The position numbers were made by a program, and so were the translations under genes. The notes beneath the pieces are model-generated. The model ran no database searches and had not been told where the DNA came from. It was given only the letters and a program-made list of their open reading frames with translations. Below are positions 44,277 through 59,200 of a stretch of 64,000 bases of DNA, piece after piece (within the stretch, counting starts at the first letter, position 1; every line of letters starts with the position of its first letter). Origin of the DNA: Spisula solida (lineage: Eukaryota; Mollusca; Bivalvia; Venerida; Mactridae); the NCBI GenBank assembly GCA_947247005.1, contig OX365954.1, forward strand, positions 4,666,001-4,730,000, given 5' to 3'.

Positions 44277-47200
44277 CTGGGGTAAGAGATACAACATTCA
44301 TAATGACAACTTTTATAGTACACACACTTGCTAGTTTAAGTCCCACTGAGGAATTCCACATCGGCGATGTTCTCCCGATACCACACAAATCATCACAATT
44401 CCTTCCAATATCACAAACTGTCTCAATACATCTGTAAAGCTTCCTCTAGACCACAAGGAACCTGTCCCCGATGTCCTGATAGCTCATTAATTTCATTTGG
44501 GAGTACATCGCCGAGGCAGAAAATGCTCAGTGAGATTTAATCATCTTACACATTTTACACTGATGGTAAATTTATTTCTTGTTAGGGATTTCATGTCAAT
44601 TTTATAACAATATTCCACTCATAAACAGCATTCAATTTACCTAATCAGATTTCCTTGAACTAACTACACCAACCAGTACTGAGTTTGATTGATGAAGTCA
44701 ATGACCACGTCTTCAAATATGGAAGACAAGACTTAACATAATATAATTTAAACCATCAATATACATCCTAACATGCTATACAGGATTTTGCCTCGTGTGT
44801 AAATCAAGACTTTTTTGTTTTCGCAATAATTTTCTTTATTACTTTTAGTCATTTCACATTTAAAGGTCACTGTGACTTATGACCTCACAACCAAGGTCAG
44901 CAACTGGTCCTCACCGTTCTTACCCAACCTGCATAAAATTTGTGATACTAGGCCAAACTGATCTTCTGTTATTTATATTATATTAATATACTATTTGGTT
45001 TACTGACCGACCAACATATGCTGAGTTACACACATGTCTTTTAAGAGGCTGGGGGATAATCATACCTCATACTCCAAGAGAAACAAATTATTGTGTTTGT
45101 GCAGAGACTATAAGTTAATCTCGTGTTAATATGTAACAAAGAGTAACAACATACTTTATCATGTTCGTGCAGAGACTATATTATGTTAATCTCGTGTAAA
45201 TATACCAAAAATCATACCAAAAGTAACAACATACATTTAGTTAAATATTCAAACATACCCCATTCATAATGATCCTCCACAGTGATGATTCTACCACCTG
45301 TCTCTCGTGCACAAGCCAGTACCGTATCTTTATCGAATGGTTTAAGTGTGAATGGATCAACGACTCTGATATTGACACCATCAATAGCGAGTTTATCAGC
45401 AGCTCTCATAGCTTCAACCAATGTTACACAACATCCAATAACTGTAACCTGATCACTATCACTCTTCCTCACCACCTGATAGGTAATATTATTATAGTGC
45501 ATTGAACAAATTATAACGTCACAACCTGATAGGCAATATAATTAACGTGCATTTAACAAATTATGTTTGTATGGTGAAGTTCTGCAATTAACACTAGACA
45601 AGAAAAGCTGTCCACGAACAGCGCTCCATTATTCGCAGTGCCATGCTAGGATAGTAAAATCATTATATATTCAAAACAAAATGCTTCATAGCAGCAGCAT
45701 TACCCTCTGCTGAGGGAGATAATTTGGACAAAATGCAGGACAGAGTAACCATCTCCAGAAGAATGTCTTTGGGTCATGATGGTGAACAAGTATGCAAAAT
45801 ATCAAATAAATATGGCAATGCACTTTGAAGATGTAAGAGGTTAAAAACCTTGTACTTCAACATTTGCATTTCTAAGTCCAAAAGGGGGCACAATCTCAAA
45901 ACAATGCTTGGTATAGTAACCTACCCCCTGTGTAGGGGTTGGGGTAATGATGTTAAACAAAGAATACAAAGTATCAAAGCAATATGTCAATGCACTTTGA
46001 AGATATAAGATGTAAAAAAACCTATACCTAAACTTTAACATAAGCATTCCTCTGACACCAACGCTGACGCTCGGGTGACCGCAATAGCTTCTTTTATTTT
46101 ACGAATAGTGAAGCTAAAAAGGTGGTCTTAATAGCCAATCATGATAACCATCAGTCCTGATAACCCCTGATAACCAGCGGTCATGATAACCCCTGATAAC
46201 CATCGGTCCTGATAACCCCTGATAACCAGCGGTCATGATAACCCCTGATAACCAGCGGTCCTGATAACCCGATAACCAGCGGTCATGATAACCAACCATT
46301 TTTGTCCTAAATCAAATACCTATTTTTGGGTCATTAAAACAATTGTGGTATTTATCTTCATTGTTTTGGTTTAATAGTTTTATTTTTGGTCCAACAGGTT
46401 TACAGTCAGCCTTAGCCTGAATGCTTGACACATTTTTTAACTTTATAGCAGCAGAAATTCAGTACATACAAGTTTGTGAGTTTTAGTGCAGACTGCATTT
46501 TGTTTCCAGAACAACAAAGCCAACCTCCCCAGAGCAGCCCTCTATCGAGCAACAACTGTTCTTAAGCAACGTAATCATATAATTCTAGAACTCACAATTT
46601 ACTTTCAATTTTACCTCTGTAGAGCAACAGCCTTCGTACAACAACCACACTTCGTGTTTCCCAAAGGTTGTTGCTCTACAGAGGTTATACTGCACATGCA
46701 CAGGGGTTCCATTTGACTCGGGAGTAGGGGTTTTGACCCTTTAAATTTCCAAATAGCCACATTTTGACTCTCAAGATTTTGGTTTGAAGGGTCAATTTCT
46801 CAATCATGGGTATTTTGCCTATAAAATGGTAAAATTTAGTAAAAATAATCAAAATGACCCTTCAGATCAGAAGCTAGTGGAACCCCTGATGAACATGCAT
46901 TCAGTAAATTACCTTAGCTTTTCCAGGTTCAAATACTTCATCAGCTGTATAGATGACAGGGATGTTTGGTCTACTTGTACGTATAAAACATACACCTTTA
47001 GTGTTAGCAGCTAACTCAACAGCTCTCTCGGCTGAAACAGCATCACTAGGATAGAATACTGTAGATCCAGGGATGGATCGGAACATTGCTAAATCTTCTA
47101 ATGCCATCTGTGATGGTCCATCTTCACCTATAATATTACAAATATTTAATAAACATTACACTTCTAAAAATAACTGAAAAGTTCAAGTTTATAAACTAAT

Positions 47201-50200
47201 TTAGGAAAGAAATAGAGTAAATATATTTCATATTTTTCGAATTTCAAATACAATGTTGTTGATAACTGGTAGGGGACTAACAACTGGCAGATTTAAGTTT
47301 GCTTCCAAGGTTAGGCTGCGTTATGTTCTTCAATGATAAAGACTACACTCATGTTGGCTACTGGTTGAAGAATAAGTTAGTACTGGTAAATCATTAATTG
47401 CCAGAAAACTAGCAAATAAAGACCACTATACATGATTTGAAGTGTTGCACAAGTAATGTCTCCTGCCCCCACCCACCAAAATCACAAGCTGGTGGTGCAT
47501 AAACCACGATGAAAACTAGGGAACCAAGTATACCATTAAGTTCATAATAACTTCATAAACACTGTATTACAATAAATGCCACTGTATACCAAAAACAAAC
47601 AGTTTGCACAAATTTTGACATATGTATAATTACCATAGTAAAACAAACAAAACTTTATTATGCCCTTTTCTGGATTATCAAGCAATGTATGGGGCACAAA
47701 AAATGACTTACCAATGGAAATACCGGCATGGGAACCAGCAAAGTTGACATTTGTTTGAGAGATGGCTCCCATTCTTATCTGATCAAATGCTCTTGTGAAG
47801 AATGCAGCAAATGTACTACAGAATACTACATTCCTGTCTCTACATGCACATCCTATACCAACACCCACCAGATTCTGTTCAGCTATGTAGCACTCAATAA
47901 ATCGTTCCTTATGTGCTTTCTGTCAAATATAATGTAATAATGAAGACTTGTGGATGAGGAATATGGAACAGTGTTAAGTGTTTAGTCTTGACCAATAAAT
48001 GGTAATGATCAATATTTACAATCACAATATCTGAAAATCGCTCATTTTTATTCAAACCAGGTTATTAATCAGTCAGAGAAAAAAACGCAGTGTGTTCTGA
48101 TTACAATTTTAACAGGTTTAAAATACACTTCAGTTATACAGATATGGGATGTAATAGAAAACAGAGTAAATGGTTTATAGAACTTACCATGAATTTATCA
48201 GAAAATGTTGAATTCTTTGTGTCTCCATCTAATGCTACAACTCGAGAATTTGCATCACCAAGTTTCTTCAAAGCTACACCATACGCCATTCTGGTTGCCA
48301 CCTATTTATGATACCATATCAGAGTAATACTTCAGCACTGATACAATAAATGAGAAATGTTAAACCATGTATGCCACATCATTTTATTGACATAAAATAT
48401 CTTGTTAAAGTAGAAAGCAAGACAATCTTACTATTTTGTCAAACAAAAATTACCTTTAATGTTTTTGTAAATATGGGCCCTGAACTGTACCAGATGAATA
48501 TCATAGATAGATATCTAGATACCAAAGTAAATATCACAGAAAATAAGCACAATTTTCCCGACTTAGTGAAAAACAAAACCTGTTCAACGATGCCTCTATT
48601 AATTAAGACAAAGAAATAGTTCCTGCAAAAGGGTTTTCAATACCTTATATCAGTTGTATTTTTGCAAGAAGATGACAAACAAAAGTCAAATCTGCATTAA
48701 AACCAGATGTGTATAGAGGCCACCTTTCTACAAAGATCATAACATTATCGTACAGTATTAATGTTATAAACTTGTGACATTTCATTGTAATAAACACTTT
48801 AGTGTTGTCTTGAATTGACTGTATAAATCAAACTACAAATCTTTAATACCTGTTCTCCAAGTTTATATTGTGGTGGTTCCGACAGTTTCATGTTACTGAG
48901 ATCAACTTGAGGTACTTTGGCTGTTATATGTTGAGGTCGAAGATTCCAGGGTCTTTTACTGCTCATGTTGCTTTCTAACTTCTCTATTGTTTGATCAGCT
49001 TTATCACCCAGTGGTTTACCATGCCATCCTTCATGATCGTCAATCTCTGTTTAATAGTATAGACAGTATGAAGATTTAGTAAGATCCTCACCACCTCAAG
49101 AGCCTAGTGTTACAGCACCTCCCTCGAGTGCAGGAGGTCCCAGGTTTGATCGCAGGCTGTGTCATACCAAAGATGGAACAAATGTAGTAGAAATGCCCTA
49201 GCTAGAAGCTCAGAATGAAAGAGAAAACGGATTTCTCTCTCTCATATGATCATGATGATGGATACCATTAGGAATGTGCAACCGGCAGATCATACATACC
49301 TTCAATGAAAAGTTGTCAACAATGTGGATTTTCCTCCACAAGAGAAGTTACTGGTTCCTTGTTTTTTTTATAAAATTTATGTTTTCAATTTTTTCCCTCT
49401 ACAGTTGTGGTAAGAATTACAGTCCAGGAAAACTAGTAAGGTGAATCTGTCACATTGTTTCACTGAAAGTTTTGAGAACCAGCGTTAAACCTGAATGAAT
49501 AGAAACAAACAAACAAATACGGTACCTGGCACAAATCCCTTTCCTTTAAACGTCTTGGCTAGAATACATGTTGGTTTATCTTTGACTGTTGAAGCCTCGT
49601 AAAAGGTTTTACACAACACTTCTACATCATGACCATCAACAACACACGTATTCCATCTGAAGAAGATAAATATAATCATTGCTAAAACTAAGACTTTGAT
49701 AATCATTTTTAAATACTACAGGTACATAAATATTTACAGAAAATCCAAATTCTTTTTTTGTAACAAATAAACCATCTTAGCAAAATTCTTTATAACCTTT
49801 ATGATAGTAAACAAATATGCCAAGTTTGAAAGCAATGCCTTCATGGACTTGATGTAAGACGAAACGGTCAGTTTGGGTTAACCAATAATTTGACCCTTCA
49901 ATAAGTCTAAGTTCAAAAAGAGGTCAATGTGAAGGTCAATATGAGGTCAGGTGGTGTGTGCAGTGTTCAAATACAACATCCATGCAAGTATGAAAGCATT
50001 GTAGCAAGCCATATTCATGTAAGATGAACGGTCACTTTTGGTAAACTAGTGACGGACGGACAGGTCAATCACTATATGCCTCGCAATCTATCGATACTGG
50101 GGCATAAAAAAGGCTTATGTAATCACTTACCCAAAGGCTTTAAGCCTTGCTTCATAAACATTCATATCATGCTGTAACATTGCAGGATCACTCTGACCTA

Positions 50201-53200
50201 GTCGATTAACATCAAATACAGCAACCAGATTGTCTAGTTTATAATGGCTGGCAAATGATAGAGCCTCCCATATAGAACCTTCAGCACTTTCTCCATCACC
50301 AACCAGACAGAATACACGATAACTGTAAAACATAAACAGTCATATTCTATACACTACTCTACATCACCAACCAAACAAAATACACGATAACTGTAAAATA
50401 TAGACAGTGATATTCTATACACTACTCTTCCCCACCAACCAGACAGAATACACGATAACTCTAAAACATAGACAGTCATATTCTATACACTACTCTCCAT
50501 CACCAACCAGACAGAATACACGATAACTGTAAAACATAAACAGTCATATTCCATACACTACTCTCCATCACCAACCAGACAGAATACACGATACTGTAAA
50601 ACATAGACAGTCATATTCTATACACTACTCTCCATCACCAACCAGACAGAATACACGATAACTGTAAAACAAACAGTCATATTCCATACACTACTCTCCA
50701 TCACCAACCAGACAGAATACACGATAACTGTAAAACATAAACAGTCATATTCCATACACTACTCTCCATCACCAACCAGACAGAATACACGATAACTGTA
50801 AATCATAGACATTCATATTCTATACACTACGCTCCGTCACCAACCAGACAGAATACACGATAACTGTAAATCATAGACATTCATATTCTATACACTACTC
50901 TCCGTCACCAACCAGACAGAATACACGATAACTGTAAATCATAGACATTCATATTCTATACACTACTCTCCGTCACCAACCAGACAGAATACACGATAAC
51001 TGTAAATCATAGACATTCATATTCTATACACTACTCTCCGTCACCAACCAGACAGAATACACGATAACTGTAAAACATAGACATTCATATTCTATACACT
51101 ACTCTCCGTCACCAACCAGACAGAATACACGATAACTGTAAAACATAGACATTCATATTCTATACACTACTCTCCGTCACCAACCAGACAGAATACACGA
51201 TAACTGTAAATCATAGACATTCATATTCTATACACTACTCTCGGCCACCAACCAGACAAAATACACGATAACTGTACAACATAGACAGTCATATTCTATA
51301 CACTACTCTCCGCCACCAACCAGACAAAATACACGATAACTGTAAAACATAGACATTCATATTCTATACACTACATCAAATATCTCTAAAGTTGATAGTT
51401 AAGAACTTAAAGATTATGGTAACAAAAGATCACATAACCGTCCTTATTTCTTGTGAAAATGTATTAACAAAATCTATCCTTATTTCATTGCGTAAATGTT
51501 CTCAAACCTTGGGTCCTTTTTTCATTGTGTAAATGTTCTCAAACCTTGGGTCCTTATTTCATTGTGTAAATGTTCTCAACTCTTGGGTCCTTATTTCATT
51601 ATGTAAATGTTCTCACCTTGGGTCCTTATTTCATTTTGTAAATGTTCTCACACATTGAATCCTTATTTCATTATGTAAATGTTCTCACCTTGGGTCCTTA
51701 TTTCATTGTGTAAATGTTCACACCTCAGGTCCTTATTTTATTGTGTAAATGTTCACAAACCTTGGGTCCTTATTTCATTGTGTTAATGTTCACAAACCTT
51801 GGATCCTAATTGCATTGTGTAAAATGTACTCGCACATTGGGTCCTAATTGCATTGTGTAAATGTACTCACACAATGGGTCCTAATTTCATTGTGTAAATG
51901 TTCACAAACCTTGGGTCCTTATTTCATTGTGTAAATGTTTAAAAACCTTGGGTCCTTATTTCATTGTGTAAATGTTCACAAACCTTGGGTCCTTATTTCA
52001 TTATGTAAATGTTTACAAACCTTGGGTCCTTATTTCATTGTGTAAAATTTATGTATTCACACATTGGGTCATAATTTCATTATGTAAATGTTTACAAACC
52101 TTGGGTCCTTATTTCAAAGTGTAAATGTTCTCACACATTGGGTCCTTATTTCATTGTGTAAATGTTCTCAAACCTTGGGTCCTTATTTCATTGTGTAAAT
52201 GTCCACAAACCTTGGGTCCTTATTTCGTTGTGTAAATGTTTAAAAACCTTGGGTCCTTATTTCATTGTGTAAATGTTCACAAACCTTGGGTCCTTATTTC
52301 ATTGTGTAAATGTTCTCACACATTGGGTCCTAATTTCATTATGTAAATGTTTACAAACCTTGGGTCCTTATTTCATTGTGTAAAATTTATGTACTCACAC
52401 ATTGGGTCATAATTTCATTGTGTAAATGTTCACAAACATTGGGTCCTTATTTCATTGCGTAAATGTTCACACACCTTGGGTCCTTATTTCATTGTGAAAA
52501 TGTTCTCAAACCTTGGGTCCTAATTTCATTAATGTAAATGTTTACAAACCTTGGGTCCTTATTTCATTGAGTAAATGTACTCACACATTGGGTCATAATT
52601 TCATTGTGTAAATGTTCACAAACATTAGGTCCTTATTTCATTGCGTAAATGTTCACACACCTTGGGTCCTTATTTCATTGTGTAAATGTTCACAAACCTT
52701 GGGTCCTTATTTCATTGTGTAAATGTTTAAAAACCTTGGGTCCTTATTTCATTGTGTAAATGTTCACAAACCTTGTGTCCTTATTTCATTGTGTAAATGT
52801 TCACAAACCTTGGGTCCTTATTTCAAAGTGTAAATGTTCTCACACATTGGGTCCTTATTTCATTGTCTAAATGTTTGCAAACCTTGGGTCCTTATTTCAT
52901 TAATGTAAATGTTCTTACACCTCGGATCCTTATTTCATTGAGTTAATGTACTTGCAGGATTGATAGGGACTATTTATATAAGATGTCATGGGTTTCAGTC
53001 CCACGTGTGGTGCACTTTGTGCTCATGTATTTACTTTAATTAACAGCAAATAAATACAATATGCTGAAATGAATCAACATAAAAAATATAGAAGATACAT
53101 GTTACAAAATATGTGACAATAGTTAAGGAAAATAGTTTAAGTATTCTCAAAATACAAACTTAAGGTAGATAGAAACATCAAGACCCTAAATGAGAGCAGA

Positions 53201-56200
53201 GTATAATGCAGTTCCTTACTCAGATTTGTCAAAGTATTTGCCAGTGTATGCCATGCCAGCAGCTATACCCAGTCCTTGTCCCAACGATCCGGTAGCAACA
53301 TCAATGAAATTCAACCTCTGAAAACATTATACATGTACATAGACTTGAAGCAGGAATATTTATTCATATAAACAGTTATATGACACAGTTTAAAAATTTG
53401 AAATAGGCCTGAAATGCTAACTGAACTGGGTCATTTCATTTTCAAGCATTTTCGTTGGAATTAATTTTTCAGTGAAAAAGGGGCATATCTCCTATAATGG
53501 TTCATTGTTACTGAAATATGATAATCAAAGTATCAACAGAAGACATACCAGTAAGTATGTAATACATGAAAACCAGATTTTCAAACAAGGGATATAAATC
53601 TACTGAGATATTGATTTAGTAAAACATTTTATGACAATACAATGCAACTAAAATATTTATTAGAGATATATATGCAACAAAGAACAGACTGCGAGTCCGA
53701 GAGACTTACTGGAGTTGGATGACCCTCAAGGTCGTTGTCAATTTTCCGCAAGTTCAATAATTCTTCAGGAGAAAACAAGCCGGCTTCTGCCCAGGCAGCA
53801 TACAAGATTGGTGCGGCATGACCCTGAAATACACATCAATCATAAGAATGTGAACAATGTTCAGTCACTGGACCAGCAAGCATACAGGTTTCCTCTCCAG
53901 ATGTTAGCCAAAAATGTGTCACATACAGTCCAGCTAGGATATTGTGACAGTGAAGTTGCAGTTTATGTGTACACAAAATATTACAAGCATTGTCTGAACA
54001 GGAAGTGCAATTATAGAATGTTAGTTTAGCATTGAAATTATAGCTGTTTGTATAAGCCTTTATAATTGGTTTTACACCATGAACATAGTGGACTCGACCC
54101 CTGCGTCACTCTATTCTTACCCTGACTGGACTATACCACTTCATTCAGTCAAGGCCATTCCTTTGACATTTTAATATGGAATCTGGGAGTCTAAAAATCT
54201 AATTGCCTGCTAATCCTGCAAGATTTTTCCTACTTTAATTATATAGCAGGGGGAGTAAGATTTTGGTTTTTATTTCCTTGTCTATATTGCAGGACAAGAG
54301 CTTTGAAAATACTTGTTGAGGCCTGCCTTGACATTTTAATATGAGATCTGGGAGTCTAAATGTAACCAACTGATATATCATCAGTGTAAAAAGTAAGTAA
54401 AATAGGTGTACACCAAATGTTCCTTATTCTATAGCATTCACTGAGAAGGCATTGGTCTCAAAAGTAAATGGCCTTCACTGAATTACTGTATATGCCAAGA
54501 ATGGCTTGATACGAGGCATGATCTAGTGCATTATACATGGATAGTACTTTAAATGAATGTCAAACTATTTATTTGTACTAAGCTAACATATGCCATTCAC
54601 AGTATGATTTAGTACAGTACTTGTGCAGAGATATACTGGTAAAGTTTTTACAAATAGCTTCACAATACACTGGATAGCTGAAAACAATTGCAACTATCAA
54701 TAGGCCCCATTATAAGCTCAATGGTTAAGAGCGCTAGCTGTCTAATCTGGCGACAAGGGTTTCAAATCTGGATGGAGGCTCACATAATCAGGGCTCAACA
54801 CTATCACTGATCCACTGGTCCAAGACCAGTGAAAATCCAGAAGGACCAGTGAAAATTCTGAAGGACCAGTAACTGTCCTATTTACAAATTTGGCGCTTTT
54901 GCCCTGTCGGACCAGTGCCCAAAATAGTTAGTGTCAAGGCCTGATAATAGCCACCATGTTCAGGCAAAAGGTGACTGGCAAATAAAGGCAATGCTCGGCA
55001 TTGGCATTTTTTCTTTGACAATTATTTAAATAAGTATTGGAGTGGATATATCAAGCTTTCTGTTTAATGTTAAAAAATAGAATAATATTTTATCATTAAA
55101 TACCTACAGAATCAAATTATCATATTCAATTCATTTTTTAATGCAAACAAATGCAACTTACTGATTAATTATAAGGTGTTTTAATTAAAACAAGAATACA
55201 TATACAAAGACAGGCATGAGAGAAAAGGGAAATATATGGAGAGCCATAAGGATATACTATTATAATATAATTAATTAACTACCACATCCTATATCATCAA
55301 TTGACAACTTGTCATGATAAACTTTACATTCTTCTTGAATATTACATTAAACATGCATTTTACATGTTGTAGGTTTAATTAAGCATGTACTGCTAACATG
55401 AAACCAGGGTTTATTATCTTACAGTGGTACAAACAGGTACAAAACTTTCACAAAGTTAGCCAAATTTATAGGCTAAAATAGCTTGAAAGCCTGGACTGTG
55501 TACACATATAACCACAAAAACACCATATGGGTTAGATTACTACTGCCACTTTAAACTGCAGTCAACTATGGTAAAAATGTATTTAGCCAACTGGTGTTAT
55601 CAACCTCTCAGCTATGAGAATAAAGTTTTTTATGCTCCCGAGTTAATAATAAATATTGACATCTCATTTAAAGAAACCCTTTATATTGACATTGTCATTG
55701 AGATGAGACAAGTCATGTAAATTTACAACTACGATTCAACAAACTGAGTTGTTGTGAGTTTTCATAGGTGTTCGGGTGTTTTTTAGCCTTTTATGCTCAG
55801 CTGTTTCTGTCGAGTGCTGCTTTCTGTGTCCCATCTATTTTTTTCTAATTACAATATTGGATTATTTAGGTGGGACTGTACTAAGAAACTTGATTTATGC
55901 CAAAGAGTACTTTAAACTATATATAACAGTAAAACTACTTGATGCTTTACCCTTCAATACTATTTATACATGTATATAGATTAAATAATTAATGTTTATT
56001 TCAACAGTTAATCTATCACATTACAAACAGTACCATGCTCAGTTAACAAGTTTATCTGTGAAACAGCCATCGAAAAACATTTATCAAATTGATAACTTAA
56101 AAGTTCAAACCTTGAATCTGCATTTTGCCTTTTAAATTGATTGCTAGCTACATTGTGCATGTTTTCAGCTTTAAGATATGAAGTTACCTTCTGCCAGCAT

Positions 56201-59200
56201 GAAGGCCCTATATCAGAAAGATGCTGTAACATAAAACGCATCAAAGCTGTAGGCTTGGCAATTTCAGTACATTATTTTTGATGTTTAAAATAGGACATTT
56301 TCTGTTTTCTCAAGATATAACACTAATCACAGGGACACAATTTGAACAATCTTGGCAGAGGCATTCAAAGTGGTAATACATGAAAAATATCACAGCTGTA
56401 AATTTCACAATTTCAGGAGATCAATTTTTAAAGTCTCACTTTCAAAATGTATCTAAAATATAAGCCAATGTAACCTAGTTAGGTATAAAAATATTCAAAG
56501 ATACATTTGGATGATGAAGTTTGAACATATTGCTGACGGTGAATGAACACAATAACTCACCAAGTGTTGAGGTGATATTTCATACTTCCCATTAGGACAT
56601 ATGAGACTCCTTTCACATCTTAATTACCCTAAAACTAAGTTAACCATCATCATATGTGTGGGAGGAAAATGGAATATAAAATAGTGTATACTATTTCTGA
56701 GCGGGGATACTTTAGAATGCAAACATCCAATTATCCGGGTATTGTAATATCAAAATGTAAACCAAGAAGACTCTATATTTGCTTTATCATGGTCTTAAAT
56801 AACCGTGTATCAATACTGACCGGGACTTATCTATGAACTTGTATATCATTTACCTGTATCTACAAGGCTAGAACAAATAAATTTCTAAATTATCATCCTT
56901 TTCATGAGAAAATTAAATGATAATCTTGCAGTTATCTTATAATGGCCTAACCATTCATTTAAATTATTATCCAGTGTTATCTGAGTATGGTGACAACTCG
57001 ATAAAGTAAAACTCTTTATACTATTTGCTTGACCTTTCCACCAATCAGTGGGCTTGATTTTGGACGTCTAATCCTAGAAGAATGTTCTATTTTTTAAAAT
57101 AATTTCTCTTCACCAAGAATTAATTTGAATCCATGGTTACTTCTCTCCTATAGAATACTAGTCCTTGAAGTATTTGTTTCACATGATCTTATACATATCT
57201 ACACATAGAAACCAGGCTAATATCAGGGGTTCCATTTGACAAGACTAGGGGTTTTGACCTTGAAATTAAACAAGAGGGCCCAAAGGGCCTTAGGTCGCTC
57301 ACCTGTCGTACTAGTGCATGCACACCCTATGGTGATCCTACACATTTTCTGAATAAAATTTAAGGAAATTCAGCCTCTATTGCAAGTTTTTGTATGATTT
57401 GACCATGTGACCTAGCGTTTGACCCCAGATGACTTAATTAATATCAAACTTAACCTAGATTGTGTTGAGATGATTATTAGGACCAAATTTCATAAAGATT
57501 AAGTCGAAATTGTAACCTCTGGCGACTACACAGGGTTTTTCTATGATCTGACCTATAATTTAAACAAAATATTTCCTCCATATAACTGTACAAAAACATG
57601 CTATAAAGACAGAACAATACCTAAACACTTAAAAAAAAAATTATGGTTCCAGTGGGGTTTGAACCCATGACCCTCAGGAAAATGTCAATTGACATTGTGA
57701 CCTTGTTTTTGACCCCAGATGACCCAAAATCGAACTTGGCCTAGATTTTGTTGACAGGATCATTGTGACAAAGTTTCATAAAGATTAAGTTGAAATTGTA
57801 ACCTCTGGTGACTGACTACACAAGGTTTTTCTATGATTTGACCTATATTTTAAACAAAATATTTTGAAATATTTTTCCTCCATATAACTGTACAAATACA
57901 TGCTATGAAGACAAAACAATACCTAGACACTTAAAAAAATAAAAATTAAAAAAAAAAAATTATGGTTCCAGTGGGGGTTGAACCCACGACCATCAGGAAA
58001 ATGTACAAATACATGCTATATTGACAAAACAATACCTAAACACTCAAAAAAAAAAAAAAAAAAAAAAAAAAAATTATGGTTCCAGTGGGGGTTGAACCCA
58101 CGACCATCAGGAAAATGTACAAATACATGTTATAAAGACAAAACAATACCTAAACATTTAAAAAAATAAAAATTATGGTTCCAGTGGGGGTTGAACCCAC
58201 GACCATCAGGAAAATGTACAAATAAATGCTTTACAGACAAAACAATACGTAAACACTCAAAAAAATAAAAAATAAAAAAATAAAAATTATGGTTCCAGTG
58301 GGGGTTGAACCCACGACCATCAGGAAAATGTACAAATACATGCTATAAAGACAAAACAATACCTAAACACTCAAAAAAAAAAAAAATAATAAAAAAAAAA
58401 TTATGGTTCCAGTGGGGTTTGAACCCACGACCCTCAGGAAAATGTCTATGCTCCCTACAGGGCTTTGATTTCCACTTGACCATTACAATTCACCCCTCTA
58501 GGAATATTTTGATATTTGACCTTTACAAAACTGCTGTGAACCCTGATACACATTTTCATTGGTTGATGAAAGTTTACTTGTATGTATAGAGTGTAGAGAG
58601 TTACAGCAGAGAGTTAAGTGACCATGAAGACTACATGTTGAAAGGTTTAAAACAAGGTTTTTCTATAATTTGACCTAGTGAGCTAGTTTTTGACCTCAGA
58701 TGACCCAATATCGAACTTGGCCTAGATTTTGTTGAGATGATCATTGTGACCAAGTTTCATAAAGATTAGGCCAAAATTGTGACCTCTAGAGAGGACACAA
58801 CCCAATTGTTGACGGACGGACGGACGGACAGACGGACGGACGGACGACGGACGAAGTGTGATCACAAAAGCTCACTCTGTCACTTTGTGACAGGTGAGCT
58901 AAAAAAAAAAACATTTAGACCCTCAAGATTTTGGTTTGAATGGTCATTTTCTCTTAAAATCATGGATATTTTGCTTATAAAATGGTAAAATGGCCCTTCA
59001 GATTCAGAAGCTAGTGGAAGTCCTGCTAATATGGAAAACTTGTTTTTGAAGAAAGGTTGCTACTCCAGAGAGGTTGCTACTCCAGAGAGGGCCAGCCATA
59101 CTATGAATACTTAATAACGTGGGAGCTTACCTTAGACATGACGAATCTATCACTGGCAGGGTCCCTAGGGAACTCTGTACTGTATCTCATTGTGTTGAAG

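Larger units (their letters stand above)
53824..57268. other. TKT intron 2, distal part
   Basis: Mostly AT-rich. It contains the dispersed repeat at 53985-54140, a tRNA-like fragment at 54706-54790, and a set of GGACCAGTGAAAAT repeats at 54820-54880. Confidence 0.5.

Noticed and set aside
50323..52950. CRISPR-like regular repeats
   Set aside because: There are no unique spacers between repeats and this is an animal gene intron; these are minisatellites.
54706..54790. Functional tRNA gene
   Set aside because: A- and B-box-like parts are present, but the acceptor and anticodon stems do not pair convincingly.
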